NCBI GenBank assembly: GCA_001899635.1
Contig: MKVQ01000003.1
Location: 1 to 64,000 of the forward strand
Length of the DNA stretch: 64,000 nucleotides
Direction: 5' to 3'
Source of the DNA: Myxococcales bacterium 68-20
Lineage (GTDB): Bacteria > Myxococcota_A > Polyangia > Polyangiales > Polyangiaceae
The notes below the pieces were generated by a model that saw only the letters and a program-made list of their open reading frames with translations, had not been told where the DNA came from and made no database searches. Positions 63,890-64,000 of the stretch are shown here, piece after piece (positions within the stretch are counted from its first letter, which is position 1; every line of letters starts with the position of its first letter). Both the position numbers and the translations under genes were made by a program.

Positions 63890-64000
63890 ATGCGGACGCT
63901 CTACAAGCTCCTGCGGGCCGGCTTCCACACCGGGCTTCTCTTCCTCCTCCCGTGGCTCACGGGCGCGCTCACCGGCATGGGCTTCGACGTGAGCGAGGTG
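63890..64000 (+). CDS. Partial gene, membrane-associated N-terminus
   Basis: The first 37 codons of a gene that runs off the window (MRTLYKLLRAGFHTGLLFLLPW...). It has a hydrophobic stretch (GLLFLLPWLTGALTGMGF) and starts 16 bases after the mukB stop, possibly in the same operon. The sequence does not resemble the start of JetD, the topoisomerase-like fourth gene of Wadjet systems. The product is unknown. Confidence 0.45.
   Translation, partial: MRTLYKLLRAGFHTGLLFLLPWLTGALTGMGFDVSEV

Noticed and set aside
56389-64000. Wadjet (JetABCD) plasmid-defence operon
   Set aside because: The three genes match MukF, MukE and MukB blocks more closely than JetABC as I know them, and the gene starting at 63890 does not look like JetD; not excluded beyond the window end.

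Overview
The window is GC-rich DNA with strongly G/C-biased third codon positions. It carries a MYXO-CTERM-type sorting signal (Gly/Cys, a membrane helix, then an Arg cluster), many lipoproteins with Asp/Ala-rich linkers, Cys-rich surface repeats, EGF and RCC1 repeats, an IgGFc-binding-type protein and a giant kinase/ATPase/GAF/histidine-kinase sensor. These point to a myxobacterium (Myxococcota, probably a Polyangia-type soil lineage); the genus is inference. No rRNA, tRNA, CRISPR array or insertion sequence was seen.

Layout. 0.4-10.1 kb: a 1879-residue hybrid sensor kinase, a compact UvrD-like helicase and a PLP enzyme of the Cys/Met-metabolism fold. 10.1-11.1 kb: a frameshifted gene behind an NAD(P)-binding protein. 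11.4-20.7 kb: an ECF sigma factor operon whose members are coupled by stop/start overlaps: sigma factor, single-span (anti-sigma-like) protein, Cys-rich lipoprotein, two beta-propeller lipoproteins, an RCC1-repeat lipoprotein and an IgGFc-binding-type lipoprotein, closed by a strong hairpin; an exported protein is divergent. 21-40.7 kb: mixed accessory genes, including a membrane protein, a PGN_0703-type putative restriction endonuclease, an EGF/FG-GAP lipoprotein, an AlkD-type DNA glycosylase, a truncated sigma factor gene, a MYXO-CTERM repeat protein, a clostripain-like protease and several orphan lipoproteins. 40.7-44.4 kb: a 4 x 43-bp hairpin array next to a cluster of unrecognised genes arranged divergently. 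44.8-47.7 kb: a zinc-ribbon/TerB-like protein with a MoxR ATPase.

48-64 kb: a YdeP/FdhF-type molybdopterin oxidoreductase with a MerR regulator, then a complete mukF-mukE-mukB operon (MukBEF-type SMC condensin). The divergent merR/mukF control region is present twice, about 4.9 kb apart, and the copies bracket a Uma2-family nuclease gene and a 1109-residue glycine-rich gene. MukE carries about 270 residues of acidic tandem repeats after its normal domain. The 3-prime end of mukB carries four copies of a palindrome that closely resembles the apparent MerR operator upstream of merR. This locus, and the unknown 41-44 kb cluster, are the best candidates for undescribed biology.
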